Below, in pieces: positions 34,235 through 42,233 of a DNA stretch of 64,000 nucleotides. The notes beneath the pieces were generated by a model that saw only the letters and a program-made list of their open reading frames with translations, was not told where the DNA came from and ran no database searches. A program made the position numbers and the translations under genes. Position 1 is the first letter of the stretch. Each line of letters opens with the position of its first letter. This DNA is from Ruminococcus sp. Phil15 (GTDB lineage Bacteria; Bacillota; Clostridia; Oscillospirales; Ruminococcaceae). Location: contig MSHC01000021.1 of assembly GCA_001940995.1 (NCBI GenBank), positions 28,403 through 92,402 on the forward strand. The letters are read 5' to 3'.

Positions 34235-36112
34235 ATGAACAGATTAAAGAAATCAAATAGTTCTGGTTTTACACTCATTGAGCTTATTGTTGTTATGGCG
34301 CTTATGGGCATCATTATGGGTGCGATCCTCAATTTTATTCAACCAACGGCAAGGCTGTATTCAACAACCAATGCCTACCTTAACCAGGAAGAGGCTGTCG
34401 CCTCAATCTATAACGTCCTTAACGACGACCTCACATACGCTACCGACATCTATGTGTACGTTTGTCCTGACGGAAGTACAATGAGCGTTAATGAGGCAGC
34501 AGCAGAGGTTAAGCAGGAACTTATCGACCTCGGTGAACCGCCAAAACAGTACAATAACTGTATCGTGCTCGACAACGTTACTGTCCGTGACGATACGAGC
34601 AGAGCTGTAGCGAAGCGTTCAACAGGTTCTATCCGTAAGTATGCGCTTACAGACCCCACAAACCTTGCCTACACCGACGTTACTACAGACCCGAGCCTTA
34701 CAGCCGGAAATAAGATTTTCGTAAACTACTTCGCGCTTGATAACCTTGCTTTTATGGACGACTATAAATTCCTGTTTAAAGTAACGGCTCCTGTCAGCGG
34801 CGAAGATCAGGTGCTTACGCTTACAACAAATATCCTTGCACCTACCTACGACGAGTCAACTATGAAGTATGTTTTCACAGAACATCACTTCTCATCTGAC
34901 AATGCTATCGAATTTATCAACATTAATTCGGGCGCAGCTACAAGTAACTGCCGACTCGCAACAAGTACAGACAATACCCCTTATATCTATATCTTCTACA
35001 ACAGAAAAGATAGGATTCCTGAGTCAACAGTTAACGTAAAGTATGAGTGCTATATCCTCGACGCAACAGGTTCAGGTTATCAGAATTCTTATAACTTCAC
35101 CGCTGCACAGGGTACGGATATCTCTCAGCAGGTTATTGATAATTCTGAATCCAAAAATACAATGAATCCTGAAAGCGATACACATGTTTACTACATCACA
35201 GGTATGTATTCCACAACGCCAAATGACCCGTACATAGACGGAAAGGTTTACTATGACCTTACAAGCGCAAGCGGTACAGGCACGGTAAAGCTCTACGCCG
35301 TTTATAAGAAGGAACTTAAGTCCGCAGTTATGTATAATATAAATATTTACAGCGACTCGGCTAAGACATCTCTGGTTTCAACATACCAGAAGGCCCACGG
35401 AGCTTCCTTCAACCTGTCTGTTAGCGTTCCTTCCGGATATGACGGAGGATACTACGCACATTGCGGTACTACAAATCAGGCTGACCTCACAAGTATAAAG
35501 AACAATATGGATATCTATCCTTATTACTATCATAACTATGATGTAAAGTTTGAGCTTGAGGACGGTACGCCGTTCGTTAGCAGAGCAACAGGCGCATCAT
35601 TTGATATCTCCGATATACAGGAGGGTACATTCGTCGCACAGCCTGACGGACTCCTCGATAGCTTTGCGGATGTCGCAAACAGCAAGCTGTATACCTACTC
35701 GCTTGTTGACCCCGATGCGTTTGTAGACGCCATTACATCTGATAAGGTAATCTTGATTAGGGAAACTGAAACCGCGATCATCGCTCCTGAAATTGAAGTT
35801 ACAAGATCAGGAGGATGGAACGACCTCGATCAGTTTACAATTTCAAATACAACGTCTGAAACGCTTCAGTCTGCTAAGATTGTAATTACTTATAATCAGC
35901 CGCTTACATATTGTAACCTCGGCGGCGCAACCGGTCTGTATTCCGTTACTTACAGCGGCAATACGGCAACCGTTATTTTCAGACCTCATAAGGATGAAAA
36001 TGACTGGGGTATAGAAGCTCTCCCACCGAACGGCACAAATAACGGAAGCCTGTGGCTCTCAACAAACAGTGCAAACAATATTGAAAAGATCGAAGCAACT
36101 GTTATTGAGTAA
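34235..36112 (+). CDS. Large type IV minor prepilin
   Basis: A 625-residue prepilin with a textbook processing site, SGFTLIELIVVMALMG, and a PilW/GspJ-like N-terminal ~150 residues. The remaining ~470 residues are unusual for a pilin and include repeats of the Listeria-Bacteroides type (GKVYYDLTSASGTGTVKLYAVYK, SGYDGGYYAHCG) and a terminal beta domain (TISNTTSETLQSAKIVITY). This suggests an adhesive or stalk module at the pilus tip. It is the last gene of the operon. Confidence 0.75.
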   Translation: MNRLKKSNSSGFTLIELIVVMALMGIIMGAILNFIQPTARLYSTTNAYLNQEEAVASIYNVLNDDLTYATDIYVYVCPDGSTMSVNEAAAEVKQELIDLGEPPKQYNNCIVLDNVTVRDDTSRAVAKRSTGSIRKYALTDPTNLAYTDVTTDPSLTAGNKIFVNYFALDNLAFMDDYKFLFKVTAPVSGEDQVLTLTTNILAPTYDESTMKYVFTEHHFSSDNAIEFININSGAATSNCRLATSTDNTPYIYIFYNRKDRIPESTVNVKYECYILDATGSGYQNSYNFTAAQGTDISQQVIDNSESKNTMNPESDTHVYYITGMYSTTPNDPYIDGKVYYDLTSASGTGTVKLYAVYKKELKSAVMYNINIYSDSAKTSLVSTYQKAHGASFNLSVSVPSGYDGGYYAHCGTTNQADLTSIKNNMDIYPYYYHNYDVKFELEDGTPFVSRATGASFDISDIQEGTFVAQPDGLLDSFADVANSKLYTYSLVDPDAFVDAITSDKVILIRETETAIIAPEIEVTRSGGWNDLDQFTISNTTSETLQSAKIVITYNQPLTYCNLGGATGLYSVTYSGNTATVIFRPHKDENDWGIEALPPNGTNNGSLWLSTNSANNIEKIEATVIE

Positions 36113-36143
36113 TCCGTAAATGTACTTTATGTAATTTAAGTAG

Positions 36144-36172
36144 AGTATCCGCTCCAATGCGGGGCGGGTACT
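36144..36172 (+). terminator. Hairpin after the pilus operon
   Basis: AGTATCCGCTCC and GGGGCGGGTACT pair over 12 bp (two G-U) around AATGC. The T-run after it is poor, so it may act together with the next hairpin. Confidence 0.55.
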
Positions 36173-36186
36173 ACTCTTAAAGGACA

Positions 36187-36217
36187 TAAAAAACCCCACC
36201 GAATTTCTTCGGCAGGG
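36187..36217 (-). terminator. Terminator of the prepilin peptidase gene
   Basis: Read on the minus strand, CCCTGCCGAA and TTCGGTGGGG form a 10-bp stem around GAAA followed by six T. Confidence 0.75.
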
Positions 36218-36238
36218 AAGCTTTGAATATGTTCTTTT

Positions 36239-37054
36239 TTAGTGAATGAAGCCTGCAAATCTTAAATAAAGGTCTGCCAGCTGATTTCCCCAGATTGCGC
36301 ATACCGCAATACCAAGAGAAAGCCACGGTCCGAATGCAAATTTTGAGCCGCCGGTAGTCTTCTTTATTATAATTCCGGCAATCGAGCCTGTGATAAGTCC
36401 TATCATAAATGCGGCAGCAACCGCCTTGACTCCCAGGAATAAACCTGCGGCAGCCATAAGGTAAACGTCGCCCCTGCCCATAGCCTTGCCTTTAGAAGCA
36501 AGCTCTATAATCAGCAGAATAAGACTTACAGCGAAAAATCCGATTATTCGGCTCTTGAGGTCTGCGTCGTCGATGTGAAAAAGATCAACTTTAAACTGCC
36601 ATCTGAGATAATCAAGTATACCAAGTATACCGATGAATAGCACAACATAGTTTGAAATAAGCTGTGTGTCCCAGTCCATAAAGAAAACCACAATAAGCGC
36701 AGAAAGTAAAAGACAAACTAAAATTGCCTTGACAGGACTGTACATAAAGTCGTAGTACATGAATACAAGAACATAGAGTATTCCGTTCAGCGACTCAATA
36801 ATACAATACCTAGGAGAAATCTTTTCTCCGCAGCTTCTGCATTTTCCCTTCAGAATAAGCCAGCTGAAAACAGGAATAAGGTCGTAACGCTTTATTTCTG
36901 CTCCGCAGGTCATGCAGTGGGAATTACGCTTAATAAGGGATTCTTCTTTAGGAAGGCGGTAGATGCAAACGTTCAGAAAGCTTCCGATCGTTATTCCGAA
37001 CAGGAAAATGAAAATGTATACTATAATAGCGTATACAAGCTCTGAAACGGGCAT
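36239..37054 (-). CDS. pilD: Prepilin peptidase PilD (A24 family)
   Basis: A 271-residue membrane aspartyl protease and probable N-methylase that processes the pilins encoded around it. The N-terminal domain has two CxxC pairs (HCMTCG, KCRSCG) and the start of domain A24 (RYCIIESLNG). The catalytic aspartates are in FMDWDTQ and the GxGD motif GRGDVYLM. ATG 37054 with AGGAGG upstream is preferred over the ORF-track start, which adds 21 residues. It is transcribed against the pilus operons, between the minor-pilin genes and pilB. Confidence 0.93.
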   Translation of the reverse strand: MPVSELVYAIIVYIFIFLFGITIGSFLNVCIYRLPKEESLIKRNSHCMTCGAEIKRYDLIPVFSWLILKGKCRSCGEKISPRYCIIESLNGILYVLVFMYYDFMYSPVKAILVCLLLSALIVVFFMDWDTQLISNYVVLFIGILGILDYLRWQFKVDLFHIDDADLKSRIIGFFAVSLILLIIELASKGKAMGRGDVYLMAAAGLFLGVKAVAAAFMIGLITGSIAGIIIKKTTGGSKFAFGPWLSLGIAVCAIWGNQLADLYLRFAGFIH

Positions 37055-37154
37055 ATAAATCCTCCTAATATTTAATTTTATTATATTGTACCACATTATG
37101 CAAAATTTTACAAGCAATTAACGAAATTTAAGAAATAAAAAGGAAGGTAATAAT

Positions 37155-38840
37155 ATGAAGAATATGCCAATCGGACAATACCTCGTAGAAAAGGGTATGC
37201 TGTCCGAAGAAAATCTTGAAAAGGTTTTAGCGAAGCAAAAAGAAACCAAGGGTAAAATGTTCGGTGACGTTGTTGTCGATATGGGCTTTATTTCTGATAA
37301 GGATTTCGCAAAAATCCTCGCAGAAAGAATTAACGTCCAGTATGTAGACCTCGACGAAACAGAGTTCATTCCCGAAATCGTAAAGAAAATTCCTGAGGCA
37401 GTCGCAAGGAAGTATAACCTCATCGCCATAAGCCTCGTAGGAAAGCGCCTTACAGTCGCAACAAGCGACCCGGCAAACTTCTATATCTTCGAGGACGTAA
37501 GAATTATCACAGGCTGTAACGTAGTGCCTGTCCTCGCAACAAAGATGTCCATCGCTAAGTATATCGGTAAGATGTACTCGGCAGGAAGCGCCGAAAATAT
37601 CGCAACCGAAGCCGTTCAGGCAGCCGAGGATATGGGCGATATCGACGTTACCGACCTCGACCTCTCCGCAGACAGAATTGAAAACGCCCCTATCGTTAAG
37701 CTTGCAAATACAATTATCGAAAACTCTCACCGCCACGAGGCGACAGACATACATATCGAGCCGTTTGAGCATTATACAAGAATCAGAGTCCGTGTAAACG
37801 GCGACCTTGTAGAGCTTATGCCGCCGATTTCTCCGCTTATCCACGGCCCGCTTATTACAAGATATAAAATCCTCAGCGGTATGAATATCGCTGAGAAGCG
37901 TATACCGCAGGACGGACGTATGTCAGCCGACGTAGACGGAACACACCTCGACCTCCGTGTATCTAACCTTCCTACGGTTCACGGCGAAAAGGTCGTTATC
38001 CGTATCCTCGCAACAGGTAACGTTGCTTCCCGTAAGGTTACAGACCTCGGTATGAACGATACCAACTACGAAAAGTTTATTTCAATGCTTAAAGTACCGC
38101 AGGGCGTTATGCTCGTAACAGGCCCTACAGGTTCCGGTAAAACAACAACCCTATACGCCGCCTTAGGTGAAATGGCAAAGCCGCACGTTAACGTAATCAC
38201 CGTTGAGGACCCGGTCGAAAAGGAAATCGAGGGCATCAACCAGTGTCAGATCAACGATAAGGCAGGTATGACCTTCGCCGCAGCCCTCCGTTCAATCCTC
38301 CGTCAGGACCCTGATATCATAATGGTCGGAGAAATGCGTGACCAGGAAACATCTGAAATCGCTATCCGTGCCGCTATCACAGGACATATGGTGCTTTCAA
38401 CACTCCATACAAACGACGCCGCATCAACCGTAACCCGTCTTGTGGATATGGGCGTCGCCCCGTATATGGTTGCTACATCGCTTATCGGTATCGTAGCACA
38501 GCGTCTTACTAAGGTTCTTTGCAAAGATTGTAAGAAGCTCAGAATGTCTGCACCTGAGGATAACCAGCTCCTCGGTATAGACCACAGCGTTCCGATCTAT
38601 GACGCAGTAGGCTGTCCGAGCTGTAATAATACAGGATACAGAGGACGTACCGCTATCCACGAAATTCTTCTCTGTACATCGAGAATGGCGTCACTCATCA
38701 CTTCGGGCGCTAAGGCGGACCAGATTGCCGAGCTTGCAAAGGAAGAGGGAACAAGACTTCTTCGTGATAACGTTGCCGACCTCGTTATGGAGGGCAGGAC
38801 ATCTATGGATGAGCTTATCCGTGTAACATACGCAGTTTAA
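37155..38840 (+). CDS. pilB: Pilus extension ATPase PilB
   Basis: A 561-residue GspE/PilB ATPase that powers pilin addition. An MshEN-type N-terminal domain (IGQYLVEKGMLSEENLEKVL, then GDVVVDMGF) precedes the ATPase core. The core has Walker A GPTGSGKTTT, Walker B IIMVGEMRD, the His box STLHTNDA and a four-cysteine zinc site (CKDC, CPSC). MshEN domains can bind c-di-GMP, but the usual Arg of the first RLG motif is replaced here (MPIGQYL), so binding is uncertain. It starts a second operon with pilT. Confidence 0.94.
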   Translation: MKNMPIGQYLVEKGMLSEENLEKVLAKQKETKGKMFGDVVVDMGFISDKDFAKILAERINVQYVDLDETEFIPEIVKKIPEAVARKYNLIAISLVGKRLTVATSDPANFYIFEDVRIITGCNVVPVLATKMSIAKYIGKMYSAGSAENIATEAVQAAEDMGDIDVTDLDLSADRIENAPIVKLANTIIENSHRHEATDIHIEPFEHYTRIRVRVNGDLVELMPPISPLIHGPLITRYKILSGMNIAEKRIPQDGRMSADVDGTHLDLRVSNLPTVHGEKVVIRILATGNVASRKVTDLGMNDTNYEKFISMLKVPQGVMLVTGPTGSGKTTTLYAALGEMAKPHVNVITVEDPVEKEIEGINQCQINDKAGMTFAAALRSILRQDPDIIMVGEMRDQETSEIAIRAAITGHMVLSTLHTNDAASTVTRLVDMGVAPYMVATSLIGIVAQRLTKVLCKDCKKLRMSAPEDNQLLGIDHSVPIYDAVGCPSCNNTGYRGRTAIHEILLCTSRMASLITSGAKADQIAELAKEEGTRLLRDNVADLVMEGRTSMDELIRVTYAV

Positions 38841-38858
38841 ATATAGGAGGAAAAATAA

Positions 38859-39929
38859 ATGCCAGCAGTTGATATTGATAAGATTTTGGACGAGTCCAGA
38901 GCGCTCGGATGCTCTGACTTGCACTTTACAGTAGGTATTCCGCCAATCGTAAGACAGGGCGGCAGCCTCCGTAAGCTCTCGTCCTACCAGGAAATGACCG
39001 AGATTGATATTCTCCGTATCTGTGAAGCAATGTGTAACGAGATGCAGAAAAAGTCGATCAAGGAGCATGTCGACACCGACTTTACATTCGTTTCCAAAAG
39101 AGGCTTCCGTCACAGAGTTAACGTCTACCGCCAAAGAGGAAACACGGCAATCGCTATCCGTCTTCTCAGAAACGATATTCCAACGCTCGCCGACCTAAAT
39201 CTTCCGCCTGTGCTAGCTGATTTCGCAATGCGTCCCCGTGGACTCGTACTTGTAACAGGTCCTACCGGTTCAGGTAAGTCTACAACGCTCGCCGCTATGA
39301 TCGACCACGTTAACGTAAATAAATCTGCGCATATCATCACAATCGAAGACCCTATCGAGTATATGCACGGCCATAAGAGATGTATGGTAAACCAGAGAGA
39401 AATCGGTCAGGACGTCCAGAGCTTCTCGCTCGCCCTGCGTGCCGCTCTCCGTGAAGACCCTGATATTATCCTCGTAGGAGAAATGCGTGACTACGAAACA
39501 ATCGAAGCCGCAGTAACAGCCGCTGAAACAGGACACCTCGTAATGTCTACACTTCATACAACGGACGCCGCTTCTACAATCGACCGTATCATCGACGTTT
39601 TCCCTGCCCATCAGCAGCACCAGATCAGAACACAGCTCGCATCTGTCCTCGTAGGCATCTGTACACAGACGCTCTGCCCGACAATGGACGGACTCAGCCG
39701 TGTAGCCTGCTGTGAAATTCTTAATGCAACCGACTCTATCAAGGCAATGGTCCGTGACGATAAGGTACACCTCATCGGCTCGGCTATGCAGACAGGAAAG
39801 CAGTTCGGAATGCAGACAATGGACCAGGAGCTTGCCAGACTCGTAAAGAATAAGACAATCTCTATGGAAACTGCAAGAGATAAGTGTATCAGCTATACAG
39901 AGCTGAAGAGATTTATCGCGCAGGCATAA
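38859..39929 (+). CDS. pilT: Pilus retraction ATPase PilT
   Basis: A 356-residue hexameric ATPase for pilus disassembly and retraction. It has Walker A GPTGSGKSTT, the Asp-box ITIEDPIEY, Walker B IILVGEMRD, the His box STLHTTDA, and the PilT-typical FPAHQQHQIRTQLA. The length matches the family. It lies 18 bases after pilB behind AGGAGG, so the two motors are co-expressed. The presence of PilT argues for twitching or retractile adhesion rather than a static secretion pseudopilus. Confidence 0.94.
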   Translation: MPAVDIDKILDESRALGCSDLHFTVGIPPIVRQGGSLRKLSSYQEMTEIDILRICEAMCNEMQKKSIKEHVDTDFTFVSKRGFRHRVNVYRQRGNTAIAIRLLRNDIPTLADLNLPPVLADFAMRPRGLVLVTGPTGSGKSTTLAAMIDHVNVNKSAHIITIEDPIEYMHGHKRCMVNQREIGQDVQSFSLALRAALREDPDIILVGEMRDYETIEAAVTAAETGHLVMSTLHTTDAASTIDRIIDVFPAHQQHQIRTQLASVLVGICTQTLCPTMDGLSRVACCEILNATDSIKAMVRDDKVHLIGSAMQTGKQFGMQTMDQELARLVKNKTISMETARDKCISYTELKRFIAQA

Positions 39930-40296
39930 TTTTTTCGGTAATTTGAAGTGCTTTCCGTTAAAAACAGGGAAGCACTTTTGCGGTTTGCTTCCCGAAATAA
40001 GAATTTTCAAACGTTGTAAACAGTGCGAAAAAATTAAATTCTGTGTTGAAAAACTACACAATAATTAATTTGTTTGTGAACAAATTATCAAACTTGTGCT
40101 ATTAGTATAAAAGTTTAGCTATAATTTAGTCAAAAGTACAAAAGAGATTACAAATTGGTTACAGGTTTGAACTTTTTATTGACAGGTGACTAAATTAAGG
40201 CTATAATGTTAACAAGAGGTGAAGAAAACGACGGATTTGTAACAGTTCGTTCATAAACCAAACCTCGAAAAAATTTTATTATGGAGGGATTTCTGT
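39930..40296. other. Intergenic region between pilT and the first major pilin gene
   Basis: 367 bases without a gene. It holds the pilB-pilT terminator (39947-39978: AAGTGCTTTCC/GGGAAGCACTT, 11 bp with one G-U). An AT-rich stretch follows, then the pilin promoter TTGACA (40179-40184)-17-TATAAT (40202-40207). The leader of about 85 bases ends in TGGAGGG. I see no ORF on either strand here with a credible start. Confidence 0.75.
40179..40207 (+). promoter_or_regulatory. Consensus promoter of major pilin gene 1
   Basis: TTGACA, 17 bases, TATAAT: a perfect sigma-A promoter, fitting high expression of a structural pilin. Confidence 0.85.
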
Positions 40297-40776
40297 ATGA
40301 AGAAGTCATCTAAGGGCTTTACTCTCGTAGAGCTTATCGTTGTAATCGCAATCATCGGTATCCTCGCTGCTATCCTTGTTCCAGCACTTCTCGGATACAT
40401 CCAGGATTCCAAGCTCACATCTGCAAACTCTTCTGCTAAGACAATTTACACTGCAGCTAATAACTATGCTCAGAAGTGTCTTACAGCTGGTTACCCAATC
40501 GCAGGTAACACAACTCAGTCTGGTACTGTTGGTACAGCTACTCATGACTCAGCTCCGGCTCCAACAGCTACGCCAACTGCTGCTGATATCCAGGAAGCTA
40601 TCAACTGCTCAATGGGTTCTGACGCTAAGGATTCTAGCTACTCAATCCACTTCAACGCAAAGGGCTTCCCTGATGGCGCTATCTGGTCTAAGTCTGCAAG
40701 CGACCCATATGTAGGCGGCTATCCAAACAAGGCTGACGATACTGGCTGGACACTTGATCAGGCTAAGGCTTCCTAA
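40297..40776 (+). CDS. Major type IV pilin 1
   Basis: A 159-residue prepilin with leader MKKSSKG and processing site GFTLVELIVVIAIIGILAAI. The helix continues into PALLGYIQDSKL. The globular part has the pilin-typical C-terminal block YVGGYPNKADDTGWTLDQA, which is shared with the next two genes. It has its own consensus promoter and terminator. Codon use differs slightly from its neighbours (more GCT and ACT), as seen in very highly expressed genes. It is probably the main shaft subunit. Confidence 0.92.
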   Translation: MKKSSKGFTLVELIVVIAIIGILAAILVPALLGYIQDSKLTSANSSAKTIYTAANNYAQKCLTAGYPIAGNTTQSGTVGTATHDSAPAPTATPTAADIQEAINCSMGSDAKDSSYSIHFNAKGFPDGAIWSKSASDPYVGGYPNKADDTGWTLDQAKAS

Positions 40777-40811
40777 TAGTTAGTATTTATACTTAACTAC
40801 ATAAGTGATTT

Positions 40812-40845
40812 AAACCGTCGTAGAAATACGGCGGTTTTTATTTTA
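40812..40845 (+). terminator. Terminator of major pilin gene 1
   Basis: AAACCGTCGTA and TACGGCGGTTT form an 11-bp stem with a GAAA tetraloop, then TTATTTTATT. Confidence 0.85.
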
Positions 40846-40875
40846 TTAAAATCTTTAAATTTGTTCAAAAATTTC

Positions 40876-40904
40876 TTGACATTTGAAAACGTTTAAGCTA
40901 TAAT
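40876..40904 (+). promoter_or_regulatory. Consensus promoter of major pilin gene 2
   Basis: TTGACA (40876-40881), 17 bases, TATAAT (40899-40904). Confidence 0.85.
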
Positions 40905-40962
40905 AATTACATTAGATTGTAAATCATACTTACAGTATACGCTTTGAAAGGAAAGAAATACT

Positions 40963-41451
40963 ATGAAAAAATCAACTAAAGGTTTTACCCTCGTTGAGCT
41001 TATCGTTGTAATCGCAATCATCGGTATCCTCGCCGCTATCCTCGTTCCTGCGCTTTTAGGATACATACAGGACGCAAAGCTCGCATCAGCAAATTCCTCC
41101 GCAAAAACTGTCTATACCGCACTTAATAACTATGGACAAAAGACCCTCGCAGCAGGTTACCCGATTGCAGATTGTACCTTGACAAACGGCACGGTTGCTT
41201 CCACCAACTACACATCTGCTCCCGTTATGACTACAACAGGCGTTTCCATAGAACTTAACCGAAATCTCCAGATTGCCGTAAACTGCTCTCTCGGCGAAGA
41301 TGCAATCGGCTCAAAGTGGGATGCAAAATTTGAGAACGGTTTTCCTGTCGCAGTAGTTTGGGCTAAGTCTTCAGGCGACCCTTATATAGGCGCCTATCCA
41401 AACAAAGCTGAAGATACTGAATGGACGCTTGCGCAGGCTGAAATTTCCTAA
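40963..41451 (+). CDS. Major type IV pilin 2
   Basis: A 162-residue paralogue of pilin 1. The leader MKKSTKG and the first ~45 mature residues are almost identical (GFTLVELIVVIAIIGILAAI, GYIQDAKLASANSSAKT). The middle differs, and the C-terminal block YIGAYPNKAEDTEWTLAQA is kept. It has its own promoter and terminator, so it can be regulated apart from pilin 1. It could be an alternative shaft subunit or a minor component. Confidence 0.9.
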   Translation: MKKSTKGFTLVELIVVIAIIGILAAILVPALLGYIQDAKLASANSSAKTVYTALNNYGQKTLAAGYPIADCTLTNGTVASTNYTSAPVMTTTGVSIELNRNLQIAVNCSLGEDAIGSKWDAKFENGFPVAVVWAKSSGDPYIGAYPNKAEDTEWTLAQAEIS

Positions 41452-41479
41452 TATTGTGCTGACACTATATTTCGACAAT

Positions 41480-41513
41480 AACCGTCACTTTTAATGAGTG
41501 GCGGTTTTATTTT
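41480..41513 (+). terminator. Terminator of major pilin gene 2
   Basis: AACCGTCACT and AGTGGCGGTT pair over 10 bp (one G-U) and are followed by TTATTTT. Confidence 0.8.
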
Positions 41514-41524
41514 CAGCTAAGATA

Positions 41525-41553
41525 TTGACAAATTGTGATTTTGTTGCTATAAT
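41525..41553 (+). promoter_or_regulatory. Consensus promoter of major pilin gene 3
   Basis: TTGACA (41525-41530), 17 bases, TATAAT (41548-41553). Confidence 0.85.
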
Positions 41554-41620
41554 GTATTTAGACTATTAACATTTAATTAAGTAAACGTTTTTGTAAAAAT
41601 AAATTTGGGAGGTGTGGAGT

Positions 41621-42151
41621 TTGAAAAACAGAATGGGCTTTACGCTTGTAGAGCTGATAGTCGTTATAGCAATAATCGGTATTCTCGCCGCAATACTTGT
41701 ACCTGCTATGCTCGGATATATTAGCGACGCAAAGATTACCTCGGCTAACGCCAATGCGAAAACTATATATAACGCAGTAAATAATTACTGTCAGAAAGTT
41801 CTGGGCGTCGGATATAAAATACCTCAGGGCGTTTTGGGCGGTTCTGCAGGCGGCGGAATAGACGGTTCTATGGTTGTCGGCACACCCGATTCTATCGCAA
41901 TCGTCGTACCTCAGAATTCACCGGGAAATACGCTTGCAGACTGGTCTGATTGCCTTTCGGTAGCGGTAAATGCGTCTATGAATGAAGACTCAAGAGGAAC
42001 AGTGTATGCCTTTGAAATTAATGATACAGGCTTTCCCGATGCGGTAATCTTTTCTAAAACAGAAGAGGAAGTTTATATCGGCGGCTATCCTATCCCTGCA
42101 AATGAAACAGGCTGGACGCTTTCAAAAGCAGCCGATTCGTCTGAAACATAA
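41621..42151 (+). CDS. Major type IV pilin 3
   Basis: A 176-residue paralogue with processing site GFTLVELIVVIAIIGILAAI and the shared C-terminal block YIGGYPIPANETGWTLSKA. It is longer than pilins 1 and 2 because of a Gly-rich insert (LGGSAGGGIDG). GGGAGG is eight bases before TTG 41621, which gives the short leader MKNRMG and is preferred over GTG 41612. The rare TTG start could keep its level below that of pilin 1. Confidence 0.88.
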   Translation: MKNRMGFTLVELIVVIAIIGILAAILVPAMLGYISDAKITSANANAKTIYNAVNNYCQKVLGVGYKIPQGVLGGSAGGGIDGSMVVGTPDSIAIVVPQNSPGNTLADWSDCLSVAVNASMNEDSRGTVYAFEINDTGFPDAVIFSKTEEEVYIGGYPIPANETGWTLSKAADSSET

Positions 42152-42158
42152 AAATGTC

Positions 42159-42187
42159 AGAGCCTTGTTGTCAAGGCTCTTTTTTTA
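42159..42187 (+). terminator. Terminator of major pilin gene 3
   Basis: AGAGCCTTG and CAAGGCTCT form a perfect 9-bp stem around TTGT, followed by seven T. Confidence 0.88.
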
Positions 42188-42233
42188 TGCTATAATTATA
42201 ATGTTCTGTAGTAATCAATAGGAGGTGACGTGC

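Noticed and set aside
39270-40061. 263-residue minus-strand ORF
   Set aside because: Antisense to pilT, whose Walker and His motifs are intact; the ORF has Cys/Ser-rich shadow text.
40297-42151. Competence or type II secretion pseudopilus
   Set aside because: Three long major pilins, a PilT retraction motor and PilM-PilN-PilO components fit a type IV pilus better than a com or gsp system.
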